Source: DASPHG01 sp035629775
GTDB taxonomy: Bacteria; Actinomycetota; Thermoleophilia; Solirubrobacterales; Thermoleophilaceae
DNA length: 64,000 nt
Direction of reading: 5' to 3'
NCBI GenBank assembly: GCA_035629775.1
Contig: DASPHG010000043.1
Coordinates: 1-64,000, forward strand
Shown: positions 51,855 to 59,440 of the stretch, one piece after another
How positions within the stretch are numbered: the stretch's first letter is position 1
How the letters are laid out: the number at the start of each line of letters is the position of its first letter
Position numbers and translations under genes: made by a program
Notes under the pieces: model-generated
Seen by the model: the letters and a program-made list of their open reading frames with translations, nothing else
Databases searched by the model: none
Told to the model about the DNA's origin: nothing

Positions 51855-53416
51855 AGCCCTTCGCGAACGAGCCCGAGCTGGAGCTGCGGCGCGCCTCGAA
51901 CCGCCACGTCCTGACGGAGGCGCTCGCGCGACTGGACCAGCGTCTGCCGCTCGAGGTGCCGATCCTGGTCGGTGACGACGAGGGCGCCGCGAGCGGGTTC
52001 GAGTCGACCGACCCAGGGGCGCCCGGCCGGGTGGTGGCCACCGCGGGCCGGGCCGGGCCGGCCGAGGCCGACGCGGCGGTCGCGGCGGCCACCGCCGCGG
52101 CGGGCGGCTGGCGCGACACGCCCGCGTCCGAGCGGGCCGAGGTGCTCGTCCGGGCCGCGGATCTGATTCGTCGGCACCGGCTCGACCTGGCCGCCCTCGA
52201 GGTGCGGGAGTGCGCCAAGCCATGGGGCGAGGCCGACGCGGACGTCTGCGAGGCGATCGACTTCCTCGAGTACTACGCCCGGCAGGCGGTCGAGCTGGAG
52301 GAGAGCCCGGAGCTGATCCAGGTGCCGGGCGAGCGCAACACGCTGCGGTACGCGGGCCGCGGCGTCGCTGCCGTGATCGCGCCGTGGAACTTCCCGATCG
52401 CGATCCCGTGCGGCATGGCGGCCGCCGCGCTCGCCGCCGGGAACGCCGTGGTCCTCAAGCCCGCCGAGCAGTCGCCGGCGTGTGGCTACGCGCTCGCCAC
52501 CGCGCTGCGCGAGGCGGGCCTTCCAGCCGGGGCGTTGTCGCTCCTGCCGGGCTTCGGCGACGCCGGCGAGGCACTCGTGCGCCACCCCGGCGTGCACACG
52601 ATCGCGTTCACGGGATCCAGCGGTGTCGGCCTGGAGATCGTGCGCGCGGCCGCGGAGACCCCGAGGGAGCAGCACCACGTCAAGCGCGTCGTCTCGGAGA
52701 TGGGTGGCAAGAACTGCGTGATGGTGGACGCCGACGCCGACCTCGACGAGGCGGTGCCCGCGATCGTCGCGTCCGCGTTCGGTTACGCCGGGCAGAAGTG
52801 CTCGGCGGCGGCGCGCGTGCTGGCGCACCGCGACGTGGCGGAGCAGTTGCTCGAGCGCATCGTCGGCGCGACCGCGACGCTCGTCGTCGGCCAGGCCGAG
52901 ACCTTCGGGACGGACGTGCCGCCGGTGATCGAGCGCGAGGCGCGCGACCGCGTCGAGCGCTACGCGGCCGAGGCGGCCCGGACGGGCGCGCTCGAGCGTC
53001 CCGGACCGCCGCCGGCCGCGGACGGCTGGTTCTGCAGCCCGGGGGTTGCGCACGCGTTGCCGGATGATTCGCCGGTCCTCGCCGAGGAGATCTTCGGCCC
53101 GCTGCTGGCCGTCGAGGCCGTGGCGAACGTCGACGAGGCGCTCGCGGCGCTCGAGCGGGCGCCCTTCGCGCTGACCGCCGGCGTCTTCTCGCGCAGTCCC
53201 GGTGTGGTCGAGGAGGTCAAGCGGCGAGTGCCGGTCGGGAACCTGTACGTGAATCGCGGGATTACCGGCGCGAAGGTGGGGCGCCAGCCCTTCGGCGGGA
53301 ACCGACGCTCGGGGATCGGGTCGAAGGCGGGTGGGCCGGGATACGTCCTCCAGTTCATGGAACCCCGCGTGGTGACCGAGAACACCGCTCGCCACGGCCT
53401 CGTCGTCGACGGGTAG
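51851..53416 (+). CDS. L-glutamate gamma-semialdehyde (P5C) dehydrogenase
   Basis: This 521-residue aldehyde dehydrogenase finishes proline breakdown to glutamate. GVAAVIAPWNFPIAIPCGMA, IAFTGSSGVGLEIVRAAAE, the Glu in VVSEMGGKNCVMVDADADLD (about 282) and nucleophile Cys in GYAGQKCSAAARV (about 316) are intact. NRGITGAKVGRQPFGGNRRS is the P5CDH-specific anchor loop. GTG 51851 lies in the proline dehydrogenase stop. Together the two genes form a split PutA. Confidence 0.95.
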   Translation: MKPFANEPELELRRASNRHVLTEALARLDQRLPLEVPILVGDDEGAASGFESTDPGAPGRVVATAGRAGPAEADAAVAAATAAAGGWRDTPASERAEVLVRAADLIRRHRLDLAALEVRECAKPWGEADADVCEAIDFLEYYARQAVELEESPELIQVPGERNTLRYAGRGVAAVIAPWNFPIAIPCGMAAAALAAGNAVVLKPAEQSPACGYALATALREAGLPAGALSLLPGFGDAGEALVRHPGVHTIAFTGSSGVGLEIVRAAAETPREQHHVKRVVSEMGGKNCVMVDADADLDEAVPAIVASAFGYAGQKCSAAARVLAHRDVAEQLLERIVGATATLVVGQAETFGTDVPPVIEREARDRVERYAAEAARTGALERPGPPPAADGWFCSPGVAHALPDDSPVLAEEIFGPLLAVEAVANVDEALAALERAPFALTAGVFSRSPGVVEEVKRRVPVGNLYVNRGITGAKVGRQPFGGNRRSGIGSKAGGPGYVLQFMEPRVVTENTARHGLVVDG

Positions 53417-53464
53417 ACTCGCCCGCAGGGGCCAGGACCGCACCGATCGGCGGAAGGGGGAAGC

Positions 53465-54121
53465 TTGCCGATCTTCGAGTGCTCACGCTGCAATGAGATG
53501 ACGTATTCCGCCTTCCCCGGGGCGGTGGCCACCCCCTGCCCGAGCTGCGAAGGCGAGTATTGCCGCGTCCTGGATGGGAACTTCGACGATGCGCGGCGCT
53601 GCGGGCGCAACCTCGCCGCGGGGGACCACGCCACCCTGGCCTACGAGGATCCCTCGACCGTCGCCCCGTTCTGTGCCCGTTACCTGACCGAAGGCGTCAA
53701 CGCCGGCGAGCGTGTGATCGCACCGCTCCGCGACGAGATGCGGGAGGGGATCGCTTCGATGCTCGCGGCGGACGTCGAGCTGCTCGTCGAGTGGGAGGAC
53801 GCCGAGCAGATCTACGGCGACTTCGACGCCGACCGGATCGCGTCGATGTACGACGCGTTGATCGGCGGGGAGGAACGCACGACGCGTGTGCTCGCCCAGC
53901 TCGACGACGGCCTCGCCGGGGGCGTCCCGCCCGCTGAGCTCGACCGCTACGAGGTGGCGGCGCACTCGATCATCACGAGTCACGGCGCGCTCGCGATCTG
54001 CCTGTACGACGCCGGTTCACTCGACCCCGCCGTCCTCGAGATCGGCGCACGGCGGCATACGCTGGCGATCGAGGACGGCGCCATCCGGCGGAACGAGCGC
54101 TTCGAGTACCAGGCCGCCTAG
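53465..54121 (+). CDS. MEDS-domain sensor with N-terminal zinc ribbon
   Basis: This 218-residue protein starts at TTG. The N-terminus has two Cys pairs (FECSRCNEMTYSA, TPCPSCEGEYC) spaced like a zinc ribbon. From about residue 50 a MEDS domain follows: GDHATLAYEDPSTVAPFCAR with YLTEGVNAGERVI is typical of the DcmR/MEDS sensory family found in regulators of C1 metabolism and anti-sigma networks. It has no DNA-binding or kinase domain. The TAG lies inside the left copy of a 21-bp direct repeat. Confidence 0.78.
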   Translation: MPIFECSRCNEMTYSAFPGAVATPCPSCEGEYCRVLDGNFDDARRCGRNLAAGDHATLAYEDPSTVAPFCARYLTEGVNAGERVIAPLRDEMREGIASMLAADVELLVEWEDAEQIYGDFDADRIASMYDALIGGEERTTRVLAQLDDGLAGGVPPAELDRYEVAAHSIITSHGALAICLYDAGSLDPAVLEIGARRHTLAIEDGAIRRNERFEYQAA

Positions 54122-54132
54122 GCCCGGCCCTC
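54112..54132. repeat. Left 21-bp direct repeat
   Basis: Identical to 54352-54372. It contains CCTAGG, in which both strands read TAG, and so keeps the stop of the MEDS gene. Confidence 0.95.
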
Positions 54133-54351
54133 CTCTCGCTTATCAGTGTGCGCAATCGGGCTGAGGCTGGGTAGGGCGAAAGGGGTGCGCACCCTCGGCG
54201 GAACGCTCCTCTGAAGCCGCGCGGGATTAACCACCCATACGGTGGTAAATCCCGCATAGCTTCCAATCGACCCGTTGGCGGCGGGCCCTTCACCCCTCCT
54301 ACCCAGCCGCAGTTCCGCTCTCAGCGCGCACGTGTGCGCACACCGAGATGC
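54133..54351. mobile_element. 219-bp palindromic insertion (MITE-like), no coding capacity
   Basis: The insert has ~12-bp imperfect ends in inverted orientation (54143-54154, 54335-54346; core GTGTGCGCA). A long outer stem pairs 54161-54175 with 54298-54312 (14 of 15) plus AGGGGTG/CACCCCT. The inner hairpin 54221-54255 has 15-bp arms with one mismatch around CATAC. With one repeat copy the unit is 240 bp. Confidence 0.7.
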
Positions 54352-54372
54352 GGCCGCCTAGGCCCGGCCCTC
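54352..54372. repeat. Right 21-bp direct repeat
   Basis: Second exact copy. It holds the stop and last codons of the leftward methyltransferase gene. Confidence 0.95.
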
Positions 54373-55008
54373 GATCACGAGCAGGTCCTCCTCGCGCTCG
54401 CCGGGCGCGAGCAGGCCGCGCTCCTCGAGCAGCGGAGCGCGCGCCGAGACGATCGGCCCCAGCGCCCCGCGGTGCCGCGCGACCACCTCGGGCTCGAGCC
54501 CGGCGCCCGCGAGCGCGGCGAGTGTGGCCTCCTCGCCTGAGAGGGCGGACTGCACGATCAGCACCCGGCCGCCGGGGTTCAGGTGCTTACCGACGTGCGG
54601 GCAGAAGCGGTCGAGCAGGGCGCGCCCGTCGCGTCCCGCCTCCCAGGCGCGCTGCGCTCCGCGCGCCGGGACGGCGTCGGATGCGCTCGGGACGTACGGC
54701 GGGTTGGCGAGGATCAGGTCGAACCGCCGGCCGGCGACCGGTGCGAACACGTCGCCGCGGAGGGCGCGCACCCGGACGCCGTTGAGCCGCGCGTTAATGC
54801 GCACCGTCGCGACCGCGCGCCGCGAGATGTCGACGGCGGTCGCCTGCCGCGCGCCGGCGAGCGCCGCCGCGATCGCGAGAACGCCGCTGCCCGTGAAGAC
54901 GTCGAGCACCGTGGCGTCCTGCGCCAGCTCGGCGCGACGCACCTCCTCGACGAGAAGCCACGAGTCGCTCGGCGGCGTGAAGACCCCTGGAAGCGTGACG
55001 AGGCGCAT
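54358..55008 (-). CDS. Class I SAM methyltransferase, HemK/PrmC-like
   Basis: This 216-residue protein (ATG 55008; GTG 55011 also possible) has the SAM site VLDVFTGSGVLAIAAALAGA and acidic VDISRRAV. The NPPY motif lies in FDLILANPPYVPSASDAVPA, which marks methylation of an amide N (Gln/Asn) or adenine. The short N-terminus lacks the helical domain of true PrmC, so it belongs with stand-alone 'HemK2/Mtq2-like' enzymes. It is divergent from the YbdK-type gene. Confidence 0.88.
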   Translation of the reverse strand: MRLVTLPGVFTPPSDSWLLVEEVRRAELAQDATVLDVFTGSGVLAIAAALAGARQATAVDISRRAVATVRINARLNGVRVRALRGDVFAPVAGRRFDLILANPPYVPSASDAVPARGAQRAWEAGRDGRALLDRFCPHVGKHLNPGGRVLIVQSALSGEEATLAALAGAGLEPEVVARHRGALGPIVSARAPLLEERGLLAPGEREEDLLVIEGRA

Positions 55009-55034
55009 CACGGCCTATCGTGCCGCAACCGCGC

Positions 55035-56144
55035 ATGAGCACCGTGCCTCCCCCAACCGGCGACGAGCTCCGCTCGGCCTTCGACGCCGCCGATCCGCTC
55101 ACGATCGGCGTCGAGGAGGAGCTGATGGTGCTCGACCCGGAGACGCTTGACCTTACGCCCGCCGCCGAGGAGTTGCTGGCGCTGACCGGGGCCGACCCGC
55201 GCTTCAAGCGCGAGCTTCCGGCGGCCCAGGTCGAGATCGTCACGCCGCCCCTGCGCGCGGTGCCCGAGGTCGCGGAAGCGCTGGCCGCGGCGCGCCGGGA
55301 CCTCGTGGAGGCGGCCGCGGGGCGCTGGCAGTTCGGCGGCGCCGGGGTCCACCCGTTCGCCGCCGCCGAGGGGGTCCTCAACGACCACGAGTCCTATGAC
55401 GACACGCGCGAGCGCTACGGCCGCGTCGCCCGCAGCCAGCTCGTCTTCGCGCTGCAGGTGCACGTCGCCGTGGGCGGCGCCGAGCGCACGCTGACCGTCT
55501 ACAACGCCCTGCGCTCGTACCTGCCCGAGATCGCCGCGCTGGCGGCGAACGCCCGCTGGTACGAGGGGCGCGACAGCGAGTTCGCGTCCGTGCGGCCGAA
55601 GATCGGCGAGCAGCTCCCGCGCCAGGGCGTGCCGCCGCGGATCGAGAGTTGGGACGAGTTCGCCGCGGCCATGCGGTGGGGGGCTGACGCGGACCTGTTC
55701 GAGCCGCGGGCGTGGTGGTGGGAGCTCCGGCCGCGCGCGCACCTCGGCACGCTCGAGGTGCGCGTGCCCGACGCGCAGGCGACCGTGGCCGAGTCCGCGG
55801 GCGTCGCCGCGTTCGTCCATGCGCTGATCGCGTGGCTGGTGGAGCGGCACGACGGCGGCGACCGCCTTTCCGATCATCCGCGCTGGAAGATCGAGGAGAA
55901 CCGGTGGCTCGCGGCCCGGGACGGTGTCGAGGGGGTTCTGGTGGACCTCGACACGGGCGAGCGCCGGCCGGCGCGGGAGCGGCTGCTCGCCCTGCTCGAG
56001 GAGATCGCGCCCTGCGCGCTGCGGGTCGGGGCCGACCTCGCCCACGCGCGCGCGATGGTCGAGACGAACGGCGCGGTGCGCCTGCGGCGAGCCCGCGACG
56101 CCCACGCGGCGGTGCGGGCGATTGCCGCGGGATTCCTGGGGTAG
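55035..56144 (+). CDS. Carboxylate-amine ligase, YbdK/GCS2 family
   Basis: This 369-residue protein (ATG 55035; GTG 55020 also open) belongs to the glutamate-cysteine ligase type 2 family. LTIGVEEELMVLDPETLDLT is the ATP/metal Glu block. QVEIVTPPLR, FGGAGVHPFA, VHVAVGG, SYLPEIAALAANARWYEGRD and HLGTLEVRVPDAQ follow. Family members ligate amino groups to glutamate or similar acids with ATP. The true substrates here are unknown (in actinobacteria often ergothioneine- or EgtA-like). It is 9 bp before the next gene. Confidence 0.9.
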   Translation: MSTVPPPTGDELRSAFDAADPLTIGVEEELMVLDPETLDLTPAAEELLALTGADPRFKRELPAAQVEIVTPPLRAVPEVAEALAAARRDLVEAAAGRWQFGGAGVHPFAAAEGVLNDHESYDDTRERYGRVARSQLVFALQVHVAVGGAERTLTVYNALRSYLPEIAALAANARWYEGRDSEFASVRPKIGEQLPRQGVPPRIESWDEFAAAMRWGADADLFEPRAWWWELRPRAHLGTLEVRVPDAQATVAESAGVAAFVHALIAWLVERHDGGDRLSDHPRWKIEENRWLAARDGVEGVLVDLDTGERRPARERLLALLEEIAPCALRVGADLAHARAMVETNGAVRLRRARDAHAAVRAIAAGFLG

Positions 56145-56153
56145 TTCAGGAGC

Positions 56154-57188
56154 ATGCCGCCGCTTCCGCAACCGCGCGGGCCGCTGAGTGACCACCTGTT
56201 CACGGAGCTGACCTCGGCGGGTGGCCCGTTAAGTGGTCCTGACGACGTGAGCGTCGACGATCCGCTGCGCGACGACGACCTGCACCTGGCGCTCTACGCC
56301 TGCTACGAGCTCGCGTACCGGGGGTTCGACGGGGTCGCCGAGGAGTGGGAGTCGGCGCCCGCGCTGGTCGCGTTCCGCGGCGTGCTCGAGGCCGTCTTCG
56401 CGGACGCTCTCGCCGAGGCGGTCGGACCGCTGCCGGACCCGCCCCCGCCGGACGAGATGGACCTCGCGCTGCGCGCGATCGCGGACGCAGACGACGCCCC
56501 GTCGCTCTCGCGCTTCGTCGAGCGCGAGGCGGACCTCGACCAGGTCAAGGAGTTCGTGATCCACCGCTCCGCGTACCAGCTGAAGGAGTCCGATCCGCAT
56601 GCCTGGGCGCTCCCGCGGCTGAGCGGGAAGCCGAAGGCCGCGCTGGTCGAGATCCTCTACGACGAGTACGGCGGCGGCGACGCCGCGCGCGTCCACGCGC
56701 AGCTATTCGCCGACACGATGGATGCGCTCGGCCTCGATTCGTCATACGGCGCCTACCTGGACCGCATCCCGGGCGTGACGCTGGCGACGGTGAACCTGAT
56801 GTCGCTGCTCGGCATGCACCGCCGCTTCCGAGGGGCGATCTGCGGCCACCTCGCGCTCTTCGAGATGACCTCGTCGGTGCCGAACCACCGCTACGCCGAC
56901 GGGCTCCGCCGGCTCGGCATGGGCGAGCGCGCGACGGCGTTCTTCGACGAGCACGTCGTGGCCGACGCGGTGCACGAGAACATCGCCGCCGTGGACCTGG
57001 CCGGCGGCCTGGCGCACGCCGAGCCCGCGGTCGCAAACGACATCCTGTGGGGCGCCCGCGCGCTCAACCTCGTCGAAGGGAACTGGGCGCGCCACCTCAC
57101 GAGCGCCTGGAACCGCGGCGAGACTTCGCTGCTGAACTCTGTGGCGCGCGCGCCGGTTTCCGGCGCGCGCGCCACAGAGTTCGGCTAG
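56154..57188 (+). CDS. Iron-containing redox enzyme (haem-oxygenase-like fold)
   Basis: This 344-residue all-helical protein has candidate di-iron ligands in VKEFVIHRSAYQLKESDPHA, EYGGGDAARVHAQLF, HLALFEMTSSVPNHRY and FFDEHVVADAVHENIA. This arrangement fits the iron-containing redox (HDO, haem-oxygenase-like di-iron) family that oxidises or cleaves small metabolites. The last 17 codons are encoded by a perfect 23-bp inverted repeat, so the C-terminus (NSVARAPVSGARATEFG) may have been added by a palindrome. The stop shares CTAG with the CDGSH gene. Confidence 0.83.
   Translation: MPPLPQPRGPLSDHLFTELTSAGGPLSGPDDVSVDDPLRDDDLHLALYACYELAYRGFDGVAEEWESAPALVAFRGVLEAVFADALAEAVGPLPDPPPPDEMDLALRAIADADDAPSLSRFVEREADLDQVKEFVIHRSAYQLKESDPHAWALPRLSGKPKAALVEILYDEYGGGDAARVHAQLFADTMDALGLDSSYGAYLDRIPGVTLATVNLMSLLGMHRRFRGAICGHLALFEMTSSVPNHRYADGLRRLGMGERATAFFDEHVVADAVHENIAAVDLAGGLAHAEPAVANDILWGARALNLVEGNWARHLTSAWNRGETSLLNSVARAPVSGARATEFG
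57134..57182. repeat. Perfect 23-bp inverted repeat, 3-base loop
   Basis: The arms run 57134-57156 and 57160-57182 around TTT, with GGCGCGCGCGCC at the core. It lies within coding sequence just before the shared CTAG stop and may end transcription from both sides. Confidence 0.85.
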
Positions 57189-57406
57189 GTGCTGCGGTTC
57201 TCGGGACCGCTGGGGGCGCTGAAGCGGATCACCTTGTGTGACCCGTCGCAGAACGGGCGCAGCCGCGACTTCCCACAGCGGCAGAGCGCGACCGGCGAGC
57301 GGTCGAGCTCGATCTCGTTGCCCTCCTGGTCCTGAAGGCGGACCGGGCCGCGGACGAGGAGAGGCCCGTCGCGGTAGGCGGTGATGATTGGCTCCTTGTG
57401 CACCAT
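57185..57406 (-). CDS. CDGSH-type [2Fe-2S] protein
   Basis: This 73-residue protein starts at ATG 57406. ALCRCGKSRLRPFCDGSHKV is the complete CDGSH cluster motif (three Cys, one His) of mitoNEET-like proteins, which carry a labile [2Fe-2S] cluster. The N-terminal half (ITAYRDGPLLVRGPVRLQDQ) is a short beta domain usual for bacterial single-CDGSH proteins. It may serve electron transfer. It is divergent from the CHRD gene. Confidence 0.93.
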   Translation of the reverse strand: MVHKEPIITAYRDGPLLVRGPVRLQDQEGNEIELDRSPVALCRCGKSRLRPFCDGSHKVIRFSAPSGPENRST

Positions 57407-57442
57407 GTAGGGCTGGCTACCCCAACGACAGGAGGAGGAACC

Positions 57443-57880
57443 ATGAAATTGCGACTCGCCCTCACGGCATTCGCATCCGCAGCCGTTGCCGCGCTGGTGA
57501 TCGCGGTCGGCGTGAGCGGACAGGCCAACAGCATCGGGATCAACGGCTTCTTCGCGTCGCTCGAAGGCGCGGACCCCAACGGGGCCGGCGCGTTCTCGGC
57601 CACGTTCAAGGGCAAAAAGCTCTGCTTCGGCGTGTCGGTCAAGAACATCAAGAAGCCGATCGCCGCGCACATCCACAAGGGCGGGAAGAAGGCAGACGGC
57701 CCGGTGGTGGTCACGCTCGAGTGGCCCAGCAAGGGCGGCCATGCCGCCACGAGCGCCTGCGTGGAGGTCGCAAAGGGCGACCGTCAGGCGATTCTCGACA
57801 AGCCCGGCGGCTATTACGTGAACGTCCACACCGCAGACTTCCCGAACGGGGCCATCCGCGGGCAGCTGTTCGCGAAGTAG
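57443..57880 (+). CDS. Secreted CHRD-domain protein
   Basis: This 145-residue protein has ATG 57443 after a strong site GGAGGAGGAACC. The signal peptide is LALTAFASAAVAALVIAVGV. The CHRD domain (chordin-like) shows NGAGAFSATFKGKKLCFGVS, HIHKGGKKADGPVVVTLEW and the closing YVNVHTADFPNGAIRGQLF. Two Cys may pair. CHRD proteins are extracellular, of unknown function in bacteria. Confidence 0.9.
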   Translation: MKLRLALTAFASAAVAALVIAVGVSGQANSIGINGFFASLEGADPNGAGAFSATFKGKKLCFGVSVKNIKKPIAAHIHKGGKKADGPVVVTLEWPSKGGHAATSACVEVAKGDRQAILDKPGGYYVNVHTADFPNGAIRGQLFAK

Positions 57881-57901
57881 CTAGCCCTCCTGGTCGGGGG
57901 G

Positions 57902-59440
57902 CTAGACCAGATGTGACAGCGAGGTGCCGACGTCGCGCGCCAGGTCGAACAGCGGCGAGGGGACGATCCCGAAGAAGATCGTCGCCGCGCCGCACAGGAG
58001 CGCGACGGCGGTCACCTCGGGCTGGGCGCGGGCGTCGGCCTCGGGGGACCAGCCGCCGACCGGCCGTACCTTGCGGCCGGTGGGCAGTTCGACCTCGACC
58101 CCGCCCATCCACATGACGGCGATGACGCGCAGGTAGTACGCCAGCGAGATCATCGAGCCCACGACGATCAGGATTCCGAGCCACGCGTAGTCGCCCGCCA
58201 CGGTCGCGTCGATCAAATAGAACTTCCCGATGAACCCCGCCGTAGCCGGGAACCCCGCGAGCGCAAGCATCGCGATCGTCATGGGCCATGCCAGCAGCGG
58301 GCTGGCCTGCCCGAGACCCTCGAAGGACTTCAGGTCGTCGCCCGCCTCCGATACGCGCTCGCGCGCGATGACCACCGCGAACGCGGCGACGTTCATGAGC
58401 AGGTACGTCGCGAGGTAGAACCACGTCGCCCTGACGCCCAGCTCCGTGCCGACGACCACCCCGGCGAGGATGTAGCCCGCCTGCGCGACGCCGGACCACG
58501 CCAACAGGCGCTTGAGCGACCGCTGCCGCAGTGCGCCGACGTTCCCGATGATGATCGAGACCGTCGCGAGCGCGGCGAGCGCGGGCGCCCAGTTCGTCTG
58601 CTCGAACCACAGCGCGTGCTCGAACAGGCGCACGATCACCGTGAAGGCGGCGACCTTCGTCGCGGTCGCCATGAACGCGGTGACCGGTGTGGGGGCGCCC
58701 TGGTACACGTCGGGCGACCACTGGTGGAAGGGCGCGACCGACGCCTTGAACGCCAAACCGACCATCGCGAGCGCAATGCCGATCAGGAGCAGCGGATCGT
58801 CCAGCCCGACCTCGTCGCCGACGGCATCGAAGATCGCGTCGAAGTCGGTGGCGCCCGTGGCGCCGTAGAGCATCGCGAGTCCGTAGAGCAGCGTGGCGGA
58901 CCCCAGCGAGCCGACGATCAGGTACTTCAGCCCGGACTCGAGCGACGTCGCCCGGCGCAGCTCTGACGCGCACAGCGCATACAGCGGGATCGACAGGAGC
59001 TCGAGCCCCACGAACAGCGTGACGAGGTTCTCGGCGGCGGCCAGCACGACCATCCCGGCGACCGATGACAGGAGCAGCGCGTAGTACTCGCCGCGCCCGG
59101 CCACGGCCGCGGCCTCGGCGCGGAGCGACAGGAGCACGGTCAGGATCGCCGCGACGTAGAAGAGGAGGCCGGCCCCGAGCGCGAGCGTGTCCACGGCGAG
59201 CGCGTTCTCGATGATCGGCTCGAGGTCACCCGTCTCCCACTGCCAGATCGTCAGTCCGAGCGCGGCGCCCAGCGCGACCAGGGTCAGAAGCGGGACGAGC
59301 ACGCGCTGTACGAAGCGCGCCCGGAACAGGCTGGTCAGCAGCACGATCACCGCGCCGCCCGCGAGCGCGAAGAGAGGCGAGAGCCCCTCGTAGTCGATCT
59401 CGGGCGCCTCGACCTGCGCGATGTGGAAGAGGTCGATCAC
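57902..59440 (-). CDS. nuoN: NADH-quinone oxidoreductase subunit N
   Basis: This 512-residue antiporter-like membrane subunit of complex I has about 14 helices. LKYLIVGSLGSATLLYGLAM, KASVAPFHQWSPDVYQGAPT with PVTAFMATATKVAAF and LKRLLAWSGVAQAGYILAGV hold the conserved Lys/His of the proton channel. It ends the nuo run. Its start overlaps nuoM by 4 bases. Subunit N's discontinuous-helix Lys residues are present. Confidence 0.96.
   Translation of the reverse strand: MIDLFHIAQVEAPEIDYEGLSPLFALAGGAVIVLLTSLFRARFVQRVLVPLLTLVALGAALGLTIWQWETGDLEPIIENALAVDTLALGAGLLFYVAAILTVLLSLRAEAAAVAGRGEYYALLLSSVAGMVVLAAAENLVTLFVGLELLSIPLYALCASELRRATSLESGLKYLIVGSLGSATLLYGLAMLYGATGATDFDAIFDAVGDEVGLDDPLLLIGIALAMVGLAFKASVAPFHQWSPDVYQGAPTPVTAFMATATKVAAFTVIVRLFEHALWFEQTNWAPALAALATVSIIIGNVGALRQRSLKRLLAWSGVAQAGYILAGVVVGTELGVRATWFYLATYLLMNVAAFAVVIARERVSEAGDDLKSFEGLGQASPLLAWPMTIAMLALAGFPATAGFIGKFYLIDATVAGDYAWLGILIVVGSMISLAYYLRVIAVMWMGGVEVELPTGRKVRPVGGWSPEADARAQPEVTAVALLCGAATIFFGIVPSPLFDLARDVGTSLSHLV

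Noticed and set aside
48948..52223. A 1091-codon open frame on the minus strand
   Set aside because: Only the part from 50537 down matches a protein family. The rest is antisense to proline dehydrogenase and P5C dehydrogenase and is low-complexity Arg/Pro/Ala, typical of GC-rich shadow frames.
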